The position numbers were made by a program, and so were the translations under genes. Under the pieces are notes generated by a model. It searched no databases and was not told the origin of the DNA. It saw only the letters and a program-made list of their open reading frames with translations. From positions 124,001-188,000 of the forward strand of contig JAKQQP010000233.1 in assembly GCA_029564115.1 (NCBI GenBank): a stretch of DNA of 64,000 nt. The letters run 5' to 3'. Source of the DNA: Candidatus Rifleibacteriota bacterium. Its GTDB lineage: Bacteria; Riflebacteria; Ozemobacteria; Ozemobacterales; Ozemobacteraceae. The stretch's first letter is position 1. Every line of letters starts with the position of its first letter. Below, piece by piece: positions 9,117-19,196 of the stretch.

Positions 9117-9922
9117 TGAACAGGGAATACAGAACTATACACAGCAAGACTCTCGGCCGACAGTTTGAAATGCTCGTCTACGGGAACGAGGGCAAGCCGA
9201 TGGTCGTCTTTCCGTCTCAGGAAGGCAGATTTTTTGACTACGAAAACTTTGGAATGATCGACATTCTGGCTCCTTTCATTCAAAAGGGGCTGATACAGGT
9301 TTATTGTATCGACAGCATCGATCATGAAAGCTGGTTTTCGCGTTCAAACCCTGTCGAAAGAGTGAATAAAGCCAACGAATACGATCGCGCCGTCGTTGAA
9401 GATGTCGTCCCGCACATTCTCTCCGATGGGCACAAAGATGCGGGCATAATTGCTCATGGCTGCAGTTTTGGGGCTTTTCACACCGCAAATTTTGCGCTGC
9501 GCCACTCTGAATACTTCGATTCGGGCATAGCGCTCAGCGGCTGCTACAACATCGAGTTTGCAATGCAGGGGTTCTACAGCAACGAAATGCACGCCCACAA
9601 CCCGTTGCGTTACAGCGCTGACCTCAAAGGCAAAGATATCGTCAAACAACTGCAGAACAATCTGTTAATAGTCTGCAGCGGCCAGGGCGCCTGGGAAGAA
9701 TGGACCGGCGAGGCGATCCAGATGTGTAAAAATCTTAATGACGCCAGCATACCGGTATTACTCGATCTGTGGGGCTATGATGTCAACCACGACTGGCCAT
9801 GGTGGAAAAAAATGGTGGTTTATTTTCTGGGCAAATTCGAGCGAGCCGGCTTTTTAACCTCGCAGCACCGCATGAATGCGAAACAAAGTCGAAACTTCAT
9901 CGAAAACTTTCACTCGTTTTGA
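9116..9922 (+). CDS. Alpha/beta-hydrolase, esterase D / PHB depolymerase-like
   Basis: The 268-residue protein matches the putative-esterase family (PF00756-like). A G-C-S-F-G nucleophile elbow places Ser117 as the catalytic serine, an Asp lies in a GYDVNHDWPWW segment near the C-terminus, and the same segment supplies the His. There is no signal peptide, so it acts in the cytoplasm. It is translationally coupled to the ATP-grasp ligase, and I infer it hydrolyses or transfers an acyl product of that enzyme. Downstream, dapL starts 29 bases after its stop. Confidence 0.75.
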   Translation: MNREYRTIHSKTLGRQFEMLVYGNEGKPMVVFPSQEGRFFDYENFGMIDILAPFIQKGLIQVYCIDSIDHESWFSRSNPVERVNKANEYDRAVVEDVVPHILSDGHKDAGIIAHGCSFGAFHTANFALRHSEYFDSGIALSGCYNIEFAMQGFYSNEMHAHNPLRYSADLKGKDIVKQLQNNLLIVCSGQGAWEEWTGEAIQMCKNLNDASIPVLLDLWGYDVNHDWPWWKKMVVYFLGKFERAGFLTSQHRMNAKQSRNFIENFHSF

Positions 9923-9950
9923 CGCAAAGACCCGATTACAGAGCCGTATT

Positions 9951-11129
9951 ATGAACAAAAACCTGAAAATGCGACCCGCAAGCAGGGTACTCGATCTGCC
10001 CCCGTATATCTTCTCTGAAATCGACAAACGCAAAAATGACCTGAAAAAACGGGGAGTTGAGCTGTTGAATTTCGGAGTCGGAGACCCGGATCTGCCAACC
10101 CCTGACTTTGTCGTGGAAGAACTCTGCCACCAGGCCAGAATTCCAGATAACCAAAAATATCCTTCTTACAACGGCTCACGCGATTTCAGAGAAGCTGTGT
10201 GTCTCTATATGCGCGAAAGATTTGCCGTCGATCTCGACCCCGAAACTCAGGCTACTGCCCTGATCGGCACTAAAGAAGGGCTGGCACATTTTTCCTGGGC
10301 TTTTCTCGAACCCGGCGATATCGCCTTGATTCCTGACCCCGGCTTCCCTGTTTACGCAAACTCGGCACGATTTGCCGGCGCAGAAGTCTACACGATGCCG
10401 CTCCTCGAAAAAAACGACTTCGTTCCCAACCTGAGCGATATTCCTGAAGATGTCGCCGCCAAAGCCAAAGTGATGTTTGTAAATTACCCGAACAACCCGA
10501 CCGGAGCGGTAGCCACTCCCACACAGATGCAGCAGATAATCGACTGGGCAGCAGCCCGCCAGATCGCCATTGTCGCTGATGCAGCCTATGCAGAACTGGT
10601 ATACGATCCAAAACTACGTTACAGCGTCCTGTCGCTTCCGGGGGCAGAAAAGACAGTAATCGAATTTCATTCATTCAGCAAAACTTTCAACATGACCGGC
10701 TGGAGACTTGGCTTCGCGGTCGGCAACCCCGACCTGATCGGGGGTTTGGTAAAATTAAAAACAAACATCGACTCCGGAGTTTTCGATGCAATTCAAATAG
10801 CAGGGATAAAAGCACTGCGAGAACTTTCTTCATGCGCTGACAACATAATGCGCATCTACCAGGAAAGACGCGACGCCCTGAGTGAAATTCTTGAAAGCAG
10901 CGGCTTTCGCTGTTGCAAGCCGGAAGGGGCATTTTACCTTATGGTTAGATGCCCGCCCGGTCTGAGCTCGATGCAGTTCACCATCGATCTCATGGAAAAA
11001 TGCGGCGTGATAACAACTCCTGGTTCTGGCTTCGGTAAGCACGGTGAGGGCTACATAAGATTCGCACTGACGCAACCCGTAGAAATAATCCGCCAGTTGG
11101 CCGGGCGTCTTTCAGCACTGCAATACTGA
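9951..11129 (+). CDS. dapL: LL-diaminopimelate aminotransferase (DapL-like)
   Basis: This is a fold-type I PLP aminotransferase, 392 residues from the ATG at 9951; the open frame extends upstream into the esterase gene, but no better start is seen. Landmarks are LNFGVGDPDLPTP, GTKEGLAHF, YPNNPTGAV and the PLP lysine K244 in SFSKTFNMTGWRLG. The KEGLAH and NNPTGAVA signatures are those of DapL, which converts tetrahydrodipicolinate and glutamate to LL-diaminopimelate in one step, for lysine and peptidoglycan. Related class I/II aminotransferases with other substrates cannot be excluded. Confidence 0.75.
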   Translation: MNKNLKMRPASRVLDLPPYIFSEIDKRKNDLKKRGVELLNFGVGDPDLPTPDFVVEELCHQARIPDNQKYPSYNGSRDFREAVCLYMRERFAVDLDPETQATALIGTKEGLAHFSWAFLEPGDIALIPDPGFPVYANSARFAGAEVYTMPLLEKNDFVPNLSDIPEDVAAKAKVMFVNYPNNPTGAVATPTQMQQIIDWAAARQIAIVADAAYAELVYDPKLRYSVLSLPGAEKTVIEFHSFSKTFNMTGWRLGFAVGNPDLIGGLVKLKTNIDSGVFDAIQIAGIKALRELSSCADNIMRIYQERRDALSEILESSGFRCCKPEGAFYLMVRCPPGLSSMQFTIDLMEKCGVITTPGSGFGKHGEGYIRFALTQPVEIIRQLAGRLSALQY

Positions 11130-11165
11130 CAATCACTCTTACCGCTCCGCAGCATGGAGGCAAAA

Positions 11166-13520
11166 ATGGCAAAGACAAAATTCGCTGACTCGTATTTCAA
11201 GGCTGGCGCCATATTTCTTGTCAGGTGGCGTCGGCTTCTGTTCTGCCTTCTCATACTGGTATCTGTCGGCAGCCTTTTCTTTGCCCGTAATATCAACGTA
11301 GATAACAGTCTCGAGCTATGGTTTCTGGAGGGCGACCCAGCACTGGAAGCCTACAATGAGTTCAAAAAACGCTATGGCAACGATGAAATCATTCTGGCAA
11401 TGGTTGACTGTACCCATGACGGCATGTTCTCACCCGCAGTTCTTTCTGCCATATATAAAGCGTCCAGAGAAATCGAAGAGGATAATTTCAATTTCAAGAG
11501 AGTGCTGAGTGTAGGCTTGGCACCGTATATAGGCCTCAACGGCGACGAAATAACCATTGAAGACCTGATGAGCGGCCCGGTTAACTCGATCGAAGAAGCC
11601 GAAGAAATTCGCCGGCGTTTCATGGACGACCCCTTTAAACAAAAAATTCTGCAAAATGCCAGCAGTTCGTGGGCAATCATCATCGCCGAACCGGTGGCGA
11701 CGCCAGACATGGATTCCCGGCGCCCGGCAATCATCAACTCGATGCGCGACAAACTCACCGGCTTCAACTATCGACTGGCCGGCATGGGCGTCATGTATGA
11801 CGAACTCAACAGACTGAGTTTTCAGGACGGTGCCGTCTTCAACGCTGTGGCCTACGCAGCAATAGCGATTCTGGTCTTCGTCCTTTATCGTTCCTGGATA
11901 TTTCTTTTCATGGCCCTTGGCGCCATGTTCTTCAGCGGCATAAGCTTTCTGGGGTTTTATGGCCTTCTGGGGCAGAACTTCAACATGGTTACCATAGTTT
12001 TGCCCACCCTGATGATGATTCTTTCAGTTTCTGACGTTGCCTACGCATACAACAACTACTGTTTCAATTCGGCACATATAAAGGAAAACCGCGAAAAAGG
12101 CTTAGAGCACGTTTTTTACGAAGTACTGTCACCCTGCCTCTTCACTTCGTTGACCAACACAGCCGGTTTTTTCGCGCTGATTACCAGCCCTCTGCATGTA
12201 TTACGTGTCTTCGGGGCTTTTGCCGGGTTTGCCTGTATGGCCGAATACGTCGTTTCAATGATTGTCGCTGCCTTCATTCTCGGTCAGGTCGAACTGAAGC
12301 AGGAAATTCAGATCAGACGCCCTTTCGAGAGCCCGGTCAACTGGTGGATGCAGCGTATGCCCGGCTATTACCGCCATATAATAGTATTCTTCACTATCGC
12401 CACGATCGCTTCTGTCTACGGCATCAGCCAGCTTCAGGTCGATACTTATTCAATGGGCTTTTTGCATGAAAGCAACCTCGTCAGGCAGGACAGCGATGCA
12501 GTAGAAAAAATTTACGGCAACTATCTGCCTCTGGAAGTGAGGCTTCTCACCGGCGAAAAAGAAGGCATCAAAAAAGTCGCTTTTCTAAACCGCCTGGAAC
12601 AGACGATTATCGATCTCGAAAAGATTCCCGGCGTAGAAAAATCAGCTTCCATTCTCGACGTTCTCAAAAAAATGAATCAGGTCATGAGTGACGGTCCGAT
12701 AGAACAGACATATGTCGTTCCTGCAAGTGATGAAGCGGTCAGCCAGCTTCTGATGCTATACGAGTCAGACCCTGACAACGACCTTGAATACATGACCGAC
12801 AACCCTGATTATTCTGAAGCACGTCTGACAGTGAGGGTTCCCATGGTGAGCGCTGCCGGTCTCTTCGAATATGAACAGACCGCCCGCCGAATTCTGGAAA
12901 AAAACTTTGCCAAAACCAACATAACCTGGAAATTTGGCGGTTATGTGCCATTGTATGCACGCATTATCGACTATGTCACCTGGAGTCAGATCAGCAGTTT
13001 TGCGACAGCTTTCATCTTCGTCTTTGGAGCCATAGCTCTCCTCTTCAGACGCCTGAAGGCCATGATTCTCGTGGTGCTGCCGAATATATTTCCGATTATA
13101 TTCACACTCGGGGTAATGGGCCTGACAGGGATAAAACTCGACATTGCCACAGTGACTATTGCCGCGATAGCCATGGGTATCGTCGTCGATGACACTATTC
13201 ATGCCCTTTACCTGTTTTACGATCCATCCAGATCTAAATTTGCCCCGGTTGGAGCTGTAATCGACGGCATAAAAGAATCGGGACCGGCCATCGTCGCGAC
13301 ATCACTGATTTATTCAATCGGCTTCCTGTTTATGGTATTTGCCAGTATAAAATCGGTAATTTTCTTCGGGCTGCTTCTGTCCCTGACCATAATTGTAGCC
13401 CTTGTCTGCGAACTTACAATTTTACCGGCGCAGGTTTGCCTGCTGCAGAAATTTCTTTCATCAGATTTTAGCCCTGAAGAAGCTTGTAAAAATGCCGAAA
13501 CAGGTGACGAAATAAAATGA
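11166..13520 (+). CDS. RND-superfamily (MMPL-type) exporter
   Basis: The product is 784 residues from the ATG at 11166, which has GGAGG five bases upstream; an ATG at 11154 is less well placed. The protein has the duplicated RND plan: one N-terminal TM, a large periplasmic loop, five clustered TMs (from about 225), a second loop, and five more TMs. Segments such as TLMMILSVSDVAYA and AIAMGIVVDDTIHA carry the small or acidic residues used for proton relay. It belongs to the MMPL/HpnN-like branch that moves lipids or hydrophobic compounds. No membrane-fusion or outer-membrane partner is adjacent. Confidence 0.8.
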   Translation: MAKTKFADSYFKAGAIFLVRWRRLLFCLLILVSVGSLFFARNINVDNSLELWFLEGDPALEAYNEFKKRYGNDEIILAMVDCTHDGMFSPAVLSAIYKASREIEEDNFNFKRVLSVGLAPYIGLNGDEITIEDLMSGPVNSIEEAEEIRRRFMDDPFKQKILQNASSSWAIIIAEPVATPDMDSRRPAIINSMRDKLTGFNYRLAGMGVMYDELNRLSFQDGAVFNAVAYAAIAILVFVLYRSWIFLFMALGAMFFSGISFLGFYGLLGQNFNMVTIVLPTLMMILSVSDVAYAYNNYCFNSAHIKENREKGLEHVFYEVLSPCLFTSLTNTAGFFALITSPLHVLRVFGAFAGFACMAEYVVSMIVAAFILGQVELKQEIQIRRPFESPVNWWMQRMPGYYRHIIVFFTIATIASVYGISQLQVDTYSMGFLHESNLVRQDSDAVEKIYGNYLPLEVRLLTGEKEGIKKVAFLNRLEQTIIDLEKIPGVEKSASILDVLKKMNQVMSDGPIEQTYVVPASDEAVSQLLMLYESDPDNDLEYMTDNPDYSEARLTVRVPMVSAAGLFEYEQTARRILEKNFAKTNITWKFGGYVPLYARIIDYVTWSQISSFATAFIFVFGAIALLFRRLKAMILVVLPNIFPIIFTLGVMGLTGIKLDIATVTIAAIAMGIVVDDTIHALYLFYDPSRSKFAPVGAVIDGIKESGPAIVATSLIYSIGFLFMVFASIKSVIFFGLLLSLTIIVALVCELTILPAQVCLLQKFLSSDFSPEEACKNAETGDEIK

Positions 13521-13661
13521 AAGCGGTAATTTCCTGGTCTGGCCTTTACTGTTCGCGGCCATAGATTGAATTAAAGAGTTGCCGTATTGCCAAAACCTGT
13601 TTGTTGCATTTTTGAAAAGAAAGAAATATCGTGTACATTCTAGAACCTGCTGGAGGATAAT

Positions 13662-13817
13662 ATGAGAAACTGGGAAAACTATATATACGCTTTCACCGGC
13701 GCGGCCCTTGCGGCTCTGGGTCTGCTGTTTGTTATTCTCGGGGCTGGCTGTCTTCTTGGCTCATTCGCCGCATTCGTAATTACCATTAAAAAACAACGAC
13801 GACCTCAACTGCCCTGA
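13662..13817 (+). CDS. Small single-pass membrane protein upstream of the hybrid kinase
   Basis: A 51-residue frame starts at an ATG preceded by GGAGG (spacing six) and ends at TGA 13815-13817, two bases before the kinase ATG. Residues 8-42 form one long hydrophobic segment rich in Ala, Gly and Leu, followed by a basic end KKQRRPQLP, so the C-terminus is probably cytoplasmic. The ribosome site and tight spacing argue that it is real and co-translated with the kinase. I infer a small accessory subunit of the sensor. No family was recognised. Confidence 0.65.
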   Translation: MRNWENYIYAFTGAALAALGLLFVILGAGCLLGSFAAFVITIKKQRRPQLP

Positions 13818-13819
13818 AA

Positions 13820-16800
13820 ATGATTGTATTAGCCGATATTTTTCTATTACTTCCGGGGTATCTCATTTTCCTGAGCGGAATATTGATGATCACTCTTGCT
13901 GTGATACTGGTTGCGCCAGATTTCCAGACACATGAGAAAACAAGCGGCAGCTGGCTGGCAACCGGCATTTTTTTCTATGGTCTCAGCCGCATTTTAATCG
14001 CCTTCAATGCCCTGCTTCCCGAAAGCATTTTTTTTATCTTCGAAACTCTTGGCAGAATACTGACAATTTTTTCTTTGGGCGAATTTTTTCGCAGAACCCG
14101 CTGCAGTAAGCCCGCCATACCCATCGCACCCTTTCACGCATTTCTTGCAACCCTGCTTTTGTCGGCTTTCATATTCTCTGAATCGCGATTTTCGTTACCC
14201 GTAATATTGATTTTTCTGGCAGTCAAAGCTGCGGCACTGTATGCAGGTGTTTCATCTTCCACCTCTCTCGAACCAGGAATCAGGCAGGCAACTCGAATAT
14301 CTTCGGTGCTGGCAATCATAGCCATTTTTTGTCAGACCTTCATGAGCCTTATGGCCGGAGGCTGGTTCCAGCTCCCGACTCAAACCATCGACAGCCTTGC
14401 AAAAATACTGCTCGGCTCCGACTGTCTCGTCACACTGGGCATATGCCTGACTATTCTGACCGCCAGATATTATAAAAACAAGTCTGACGCGGCGATTGCT
14501 CAGACTCCATTCAGCCTTTTTTCGCCGTTTATGATCACCCTGGCAATAGTGCTGTTCACTTTTTTCGGCATGCATTTGAGTCATTCAGTCGCCAGACAGC
14601 AATACAAACAGTCGATAACAGCCCTGGAAAAATCTCTTCAGGGTCTGACCAAAATGGTCGAACAACGCTTTTCATTCGCTTCCACCTCGGCAGCAATCAT
14701 CAGTTCCGTCCCTGCTATATCCGATATTCTGACCGCCCCCAGCCCCGAGGTCATTACCCGCCTCGACAGATTTTTCAAATCCTTTACAGAAAACAGTCCG
14801 GGAGCCATATGCTATCTTCTCGATAAAAACGGTATTGTCAAGGCGTCTTCCACCCTTCACCACCTCTTTATAGGGAAAAACCTGGCATTCCGCCAATACT
14901 TCATCGATTCTCTCCAGGGCAAGCGGGGCATGCAGATTGACAACGGCGCTCTTACAGGCACCCCAGGGTTCTTTGCCAGTTATCCGATCAGAGATGCAGC
15001 CAACGAAATTGTCGGAGTCTGTGCTGTAAAAAGGAATCTCGACGATCTGGGCAACGCCTTGCGACTCAATCATCCGGCCATGCTTCTCGAAAGTTCTGGC
15101 ACCATAATTCTTGGCAGCAGCCAAAACATTATCGGTAAATCTTTTTCTTCCCTGTCGGGCATAGCAACCGGCACGGCATCACTGCGAACTCTCCAGCATC
15201 CGGACTTCCCTGATCTCACAGACAAACATTATCTCTATGCTTTCGAAAATCTTCAGGCAGTCGATGCAGGCCTGATCATACTCAGAGAAACCGAAGCCGG
15301 CATACAACAGCTGTGGGTATTGATCGTCGTCTTGCTGATCGTCATTGTCTTCGTCGCCATCATGAACGGAATAGACCGCAATAACGAGTCAATGAAGCTG
15401 ATCGCCAAAGCACAAAAGCACTTCAAAACACTTTTCGAAAATGCCCCGGAAAGCATTTTCGTTGTTTCGCTCGTCACTTTAAAGATCATTGAGGCAAATC
15501 AGAGCATGCTGCGCCAGTTTCAGTTCGCTACTACTGCAGATGGAGTCAACTATTTCGATTTGATGCCCCCCGGCGACCGAAACATTACCAACGCCTGGCA
15601 CAGTGCCTCAAAAAAAATGTTCAAACACGAACGCAATTTTAGAAAACAGAACGGCGAGATTTTTGCAGCCGAAGTAACCGGCGCCATCATGGAATTCAAC
15701 AATGACCCGACACTGTTGATAATTCTTCACGATATCAGCATGCACCGTAAAATAGAGTCAAAATTGATCGAAGCACGAAATGCCGCTGAAGAAGCCAATG
15801 CCATGAAAATACGTTTTTTTGCCAACGCCAGCCATGAAGTGAGAACGCCAATGACAGCAATCATCGGGCTTTCTGAAATGGCTGCGGACAAATGCAATGA
15901 CGCAAATGTCAAACATTTCATAGAGCTGGTGCGCATTTCCAGCAAATCGATGCTGTCACTGCTGAACGACATCTTCGACCTGGCACAACTGGAAACTGGC
16001 AAGTTGAACATCAACCCGGTGCAGTTCAATCTACATCTACTACTGGAAGACCTGATAGAGATTGTCAAATTTCAAAGTGGCAGTTCTTCCAGAAAAGTTA
16101 CTCTGCATCTGGACAGCAACCTGCCGGAAATGATTATTGCCGATCCCGACCGTTTGAGACAGATTTTGCTGAATATCCTCGGTATCGCGGCTCAGATTGC
16201 CAGACACAGCGAAATTATATTGCGGGCAGCGATGCAAAACCCCGGCACTCGGGAAAGCTGTGTTGAATTCACGGTATCGAGTTCAGACAATGATGACCTG
16301 AGCCGAATTCTAAACAATCTGTTCGACAGCTTCGTTTTTAATCAACCATACCTCCGAAATGAGATTCGCAAGGAAAATCACCTTGGATTATCGATAAGCA
16401 AGCAGCTCATAGACCTGATGGACGGTAAAATAGTGACAATAAAGGATAATCATATAACCACGGCAATCAAAATCGTCATACCTGCGAGCACCAGGGCGGT
16501 CGCAGCGGCAATTCTGCCCGAAAGCAAACCGGCCATTTTCGATATCGAGCTGTGCAAAAACGGCAAACCTCTGCATTTTCTCATCGCCGACGATAATGAA
16601 ATAAATCTTTTTCTTGCTCAGTCTATAATCCAAAAGTTCAAGGGCATGTCGACCTGTGTCACAGACGGCATCGAAACAGTCGACGCCATGCGCAGCAGCA
16701 TTTTCGACGCCATTCTGCTCGACATCCAGATGCCGCGCCTTGACGGCCTGGCAGCTCTCAAAGAAATCCGAAAGATGCCAGAGCCGGCGGCGAGTATTCC

Positions 16801-17365
16801 AGTCATAGCAGTAAGCGCCTTTGCATCTGAACAGGAAAGAACGCTGGCCCGGGAAGCAGGGGCAAACTCATACCTGAGCAAACCGTATTTTCCTGAAGAA
16901 TTGCTTACCGCCATCAAAGAGCTTCTTGAGCTTGATAGCCCGGCAACTGCCTCCACCAACGAAAAAACGCTTTCTAAGACCACACAGGCAGAAAAAAAAG
17001 ACTCTCGAAAGTCGCTGAAGCAGATAAACCGTCACGAACTTGAAATGCGAATTCTGCAAAAGCCCGAAAACATCCTGCAGATAAATAGTATTTATCAGCG
17101 CCGCTCTCAGATTCTTGCCGCTGATCTCGACAAATATGCCGCTGATAATGACTGCCCACACCTAAGAGAAACAGCACATTCAATAAAAGGCCTGGCCGGG
17201 ATGCTTGCCGCCAATGCAGCTTTTGAGCTGGCACGCGACCTGGAGAATCTCAGCCGCGACGGCAAGCTCAACGAAGCGTGCTCACATATCGCCGACCTGA
17301 AAAGAATTCTCCAGGAAATATCAGAAGATCTGGCTGTTCTAACCTCTGAAATTAATAAAAATTAG
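13820..17365 (+). CDS. Membrane hybrid sensor histidine kinase with PAS, HisKA, degenerate HATPase, REC and HPt domains
   Basis: The 1181-residue product shows, in order: seven to eight TM helices (1-255), an extracytoplasmic Cache-like sensor (about 265-490), a TM helix (about 500-520), a PAS domain (about 535-650), HisKA with phospho-acceptor His672 in ASHEVRTP, an HATPase-like region (about 760-890), a receiver with Asp968 in LLDIQMP and Lys1021, and an HPt with His1120 in AHSIKG. The ATPase part lacks the second N-box Asn (NILGIAAQIA) and has no DxGxG box; only a partial G2 box (LGLSISKQL) remains. Kinase activity is therefore doubtful, while the relay residues are intact. Confidence 0.85.
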   Translation: MIVLADIFLLLPGYLIFLSGILMITLAVILVAPDFQTHEKTSGSWLATGIFFYGLSRILIAFNALLPESIFFIFETLGRILTIFSLGEFFRRTRCSKPAIPIAPFHAFLATLLLSAFIFSESRFSLPVILIFLAVKAAALYAGVSSSTSLEPGIRQATRISSVLAIIAIFCQTFMSLMAGGWFQLPTQTIDSLAKILLGSDCLVTLGICLTILTARYYKNKSDAAIAQTPFSLFSPFMITLAIVLFTFFGMHLSHSVARQQYKQSITALEKSLQGLTKMVEQRFSFASTSAAIISSVPAISDILTAPSPEVITRLDRFFKSFTENSPGAICYLLDKNGIVKASSTLHHLFIGKNLAFRQYFIDSLQGKRGMQIDNGALTGTPGFFASYPIRDAANEIVGVCAVKRNLDDLGNALRLNHPAMLLESSGTIILGSSQNIIGKSFSSLSGIATGTASLRTLQHPDFPDLTDKHYLYAFENLQAVDAGLIILRETEAGIQQLWVLIVVLLIVIVFVAIMNGIDRNNESMKLIAKAQKHFKTLFENAPESIFVVSLVTLKIIEANQSMLRQFQFATTADGVNYFDLMPPGDRNITNAWHSASKKMFKHERNFRKQNGEIFAAEVTGAIMEFNNDPTLLIILHDISMHRKIESKLIEARNAAEEANAMKIRFFANASHEVRTPMTAIIGLSEMAADKCNDANVKHFIELVRISSKSMLSLLNDIFDLAQLETGKLNINPVQFNLHLLLEDLIEIVKFQSGSSSRKVTLHLDSNLPEMIIADPDRLRQILLNILGIAAQIARHSEIILRAAMQNPGTRESCVEFTVSSSDNDDLSRILNNLFDSFVFNQPYLRNEIRKENHLGLSISKQLIDLMDGKIVTIKDNHITTAIKIVIPASTRAVAAAILPESKPAIFDIELCKNGKPLHFLIADDNEINLFLAQSIIQKFKGMSTCVTDGIETVDAMRSSIFDAILLDIQMPRLDGLAALKEIRKMPEPAASIPVIAVSAFASEQERTLAREAGANSYLSKPYFPEELLTAIKELLELDSPATASTNEKTLSKTTQAEKKDSRKSLKQINRHELEMRILQKPENILQINSIYQRRSQILAADLDKYAADNDCPHLRETAHSIKGLAGMLAANAAFELARDLENLSRDGKLNEACSHIADLKRILQEISEDLAVLTSEINKN

Positions 17366-17454
17366 CAGTAAGATATTTTTTTCACATCTGGCATTTTTTT
17401 TGCTAACGTTATCTTCGATGTTTTACCTGCCTAATTTTTGCACTGGAGCTGTCA

Positions 17455-19194
17455 ATGCTTGATAAAACAACCAGGAAACAATTCAAACTCATTTCAAAAT
17501 GGCTTTTGCTGGCCGCTTTTCTAACTACCATGGCGGCCCTGTATTTTTATCACGGCAAAAAAGCCTGCGAAAGTTTTGCTGTTTTTTCAGGGGCTCTGGG
17601 CATGTTCATTTATGGCATGAATTTGATGAGCAGCAGTCTACAGATGATTGCCGGCAACCGCCTGAAAGGAATCATTTCAACGCTGACCAGAAACCCGGTC
17701 ACCGCTATGTTGACCGGGCTTGCCGTTACCGCAACCATTCAAAGCAGCTCTGCCACCACAGTCATGATCGTCGGCTTCGTCAACGCAGGCCTGATGAGTC
17801 TGCATCAGGCAATCGGGGTAATTCTTGGAGCGAACATAGGTACGACGGTGACCGCACAGTTGATCGCCTTCAAGCTCGATGACCTGGCCTGGCCGATACT
17901 CGCAATTGGCAGCACCATGATCATGATCTGCAAAAGGCGCCAGAACAGATCGTGGGGCGAAGTGATGCTCGGGTTTGCTCTTCTGTTCATTGGCATGAAG
18001 TTTATGGGCGATACTCTCAAAATATATCGCGAACACGAAACCTTCAAACAAATCTTCATCACCCTCTCGCAAAACCGTATTCTTGGTGTATTCGCCGGCA
18101 TATTTGTCACCCTGATTGTACAGAGCAGTTCCGCGACAGTCGGTCTGACCATGAGCCTGATGGGAACGGGCGCCTTCGGCGAAGATCCGCTGCTTGCCCT
18201 TATAGCCGCCGTCCCCATAATTCTTGGCGACAATATAGGCACCTGTATAACTGCCATTCTGGCTTCACTCGGTGCGTCTAGAAATGCGCGAAGGGCGGCT
18301 CTGGCGCACACATTCTTCAACCTCTTCGGAACTCTGCTGATTTTGCCACTGCTGCATCATTATTGCCTTCTGATAATGATGACTTCAGATGAACCCATGC
18401 GCCAGGTGGCCAACGCCCACAGTCTGTTCAACATTGCCAATGGGTTGCTGTTTCTGCCTCTGGTTTGGCTGCTGCAGGCAGTGGTAATGGCAGTATTGCC
18501 TAAAGTCGAAGACGAGAGCGAAGCCGTTACCAACCTCGATAAAAGATTTCTGGCAACTCCACCGATCGCCATCGCTCAGGCTGAAGCTCATCTCAAACAG
18601 GCTATCGATATCATGAAGAAAAAATTTATCAAGATCAACGCCCTGTTGCGCAATCCAGAAAGCGATATAGATGAAGTCACATCGACTTCGAACAGCATAG
18701 ATTCCCTGCGTCGACAACGCGACCAGATCACCCGTGAACTGAACCGTTTTCTGATCGCACTCGCCCAGAAAAGCCTGCCGGAATCAATGAGCAGACAGGT
18801 AACCCGCGCGATTTACATGAGCAAAGATCTCGAAATAATTTCTTCGCAGCTCGAAAAATTTATGAATCTGCTGTCAGAACAGACTGAAAACAATTCCCAG
18901 CTTTCACTGGAGGCGAGAGAAGAGCTGCAAATCTGCCTGGAACGAATAACTGAAATATATTCAGCCCTGATGAGCAATCTAAGCCTCGGCGAAAAAGAGG
19001 CCGAAGACTTCAGTCAGCAGATTTACGGCCAGGCAATGCTGAACCATGCCGCCCGCAACAACCTTCTGCACCGAATCAAAAGCGGGCAGCACGACGCCTT
19101 CGAGAGCATCATCCTGCTCGATTCACTGCGCAGCATCGACAGTCTGCTCAGTTCATTGAATCACGCCTGCGACCACCTCATGTATAAATTCTGA
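17455..19194 (+). CDS. Na/Pi-cotransporter family protein with PhoU-like C-terminal domain
   Basis: The 579-residue protein carries two copies of the Na/Pi cotransporter repeat: QSSSATTVMIVG with GANIGTTVTAQ, and QSSSATVGLTMS with GDNIGTCITA. The paired QSSS and GxNIGT motifs are the hallmark of PF02690 transporters. After about nine TM helices the C-terminal 200 residues form helical bundles like PhoU. It may import phosphate with sodium or balance cations; the family also includes proteins of uncertain substrate. Two bases separate its stop from the next gene. Confidence 0.85.
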   Translation: MLDKTTRKQFKLISKWLLLAAFLTTMAALYFYHGKKACESFAVFSGALGMFIYGMNLMSSSLQMIAGNRLKGIISTLTRNPVTAMLTGLAVTATIQSSSATTVMIVGFVNAGLMSLHQAIGVILGANIGTTVTAQLIAFKLDDLAWPILAIGSTMIMICKRRQNRSWGEVMLGFALLFIGMKFMGDTLKIYREHETFKQIFITLSQNRILGVFAGIFVTLIVQSSSATVGLTMSLMGTGAFGEDPLLALIAAVPIILGDNIGTCITAILASLGASRNARRAALAHTFFNLFGTLLILPLLHHYCLLIMMTSDEPMRQVANAHSLFNIANGLLFLPLVWLLQAVVMAVLPKVEDESEAVTNLDKRFLATPPIAIAQAEAHLKQAIDIMKKKFIKINALLRNPESDIDEVTSTSNSIDSLRRQRDQITRELNRFLIALAQKSLPESMSRQVTRAIYMSKDLEIISSQLEKFMNLLSEQTENNSQLSLEAREELQICLERITEIYSALMSNLSLGEKEAEDFSQQIYGQAMLNHAARNNLLHRIKSGQHDAFESIILLDSLRSIDSLLSSLNHACDHLMYKF

Positions 19195-19196
19195 TC

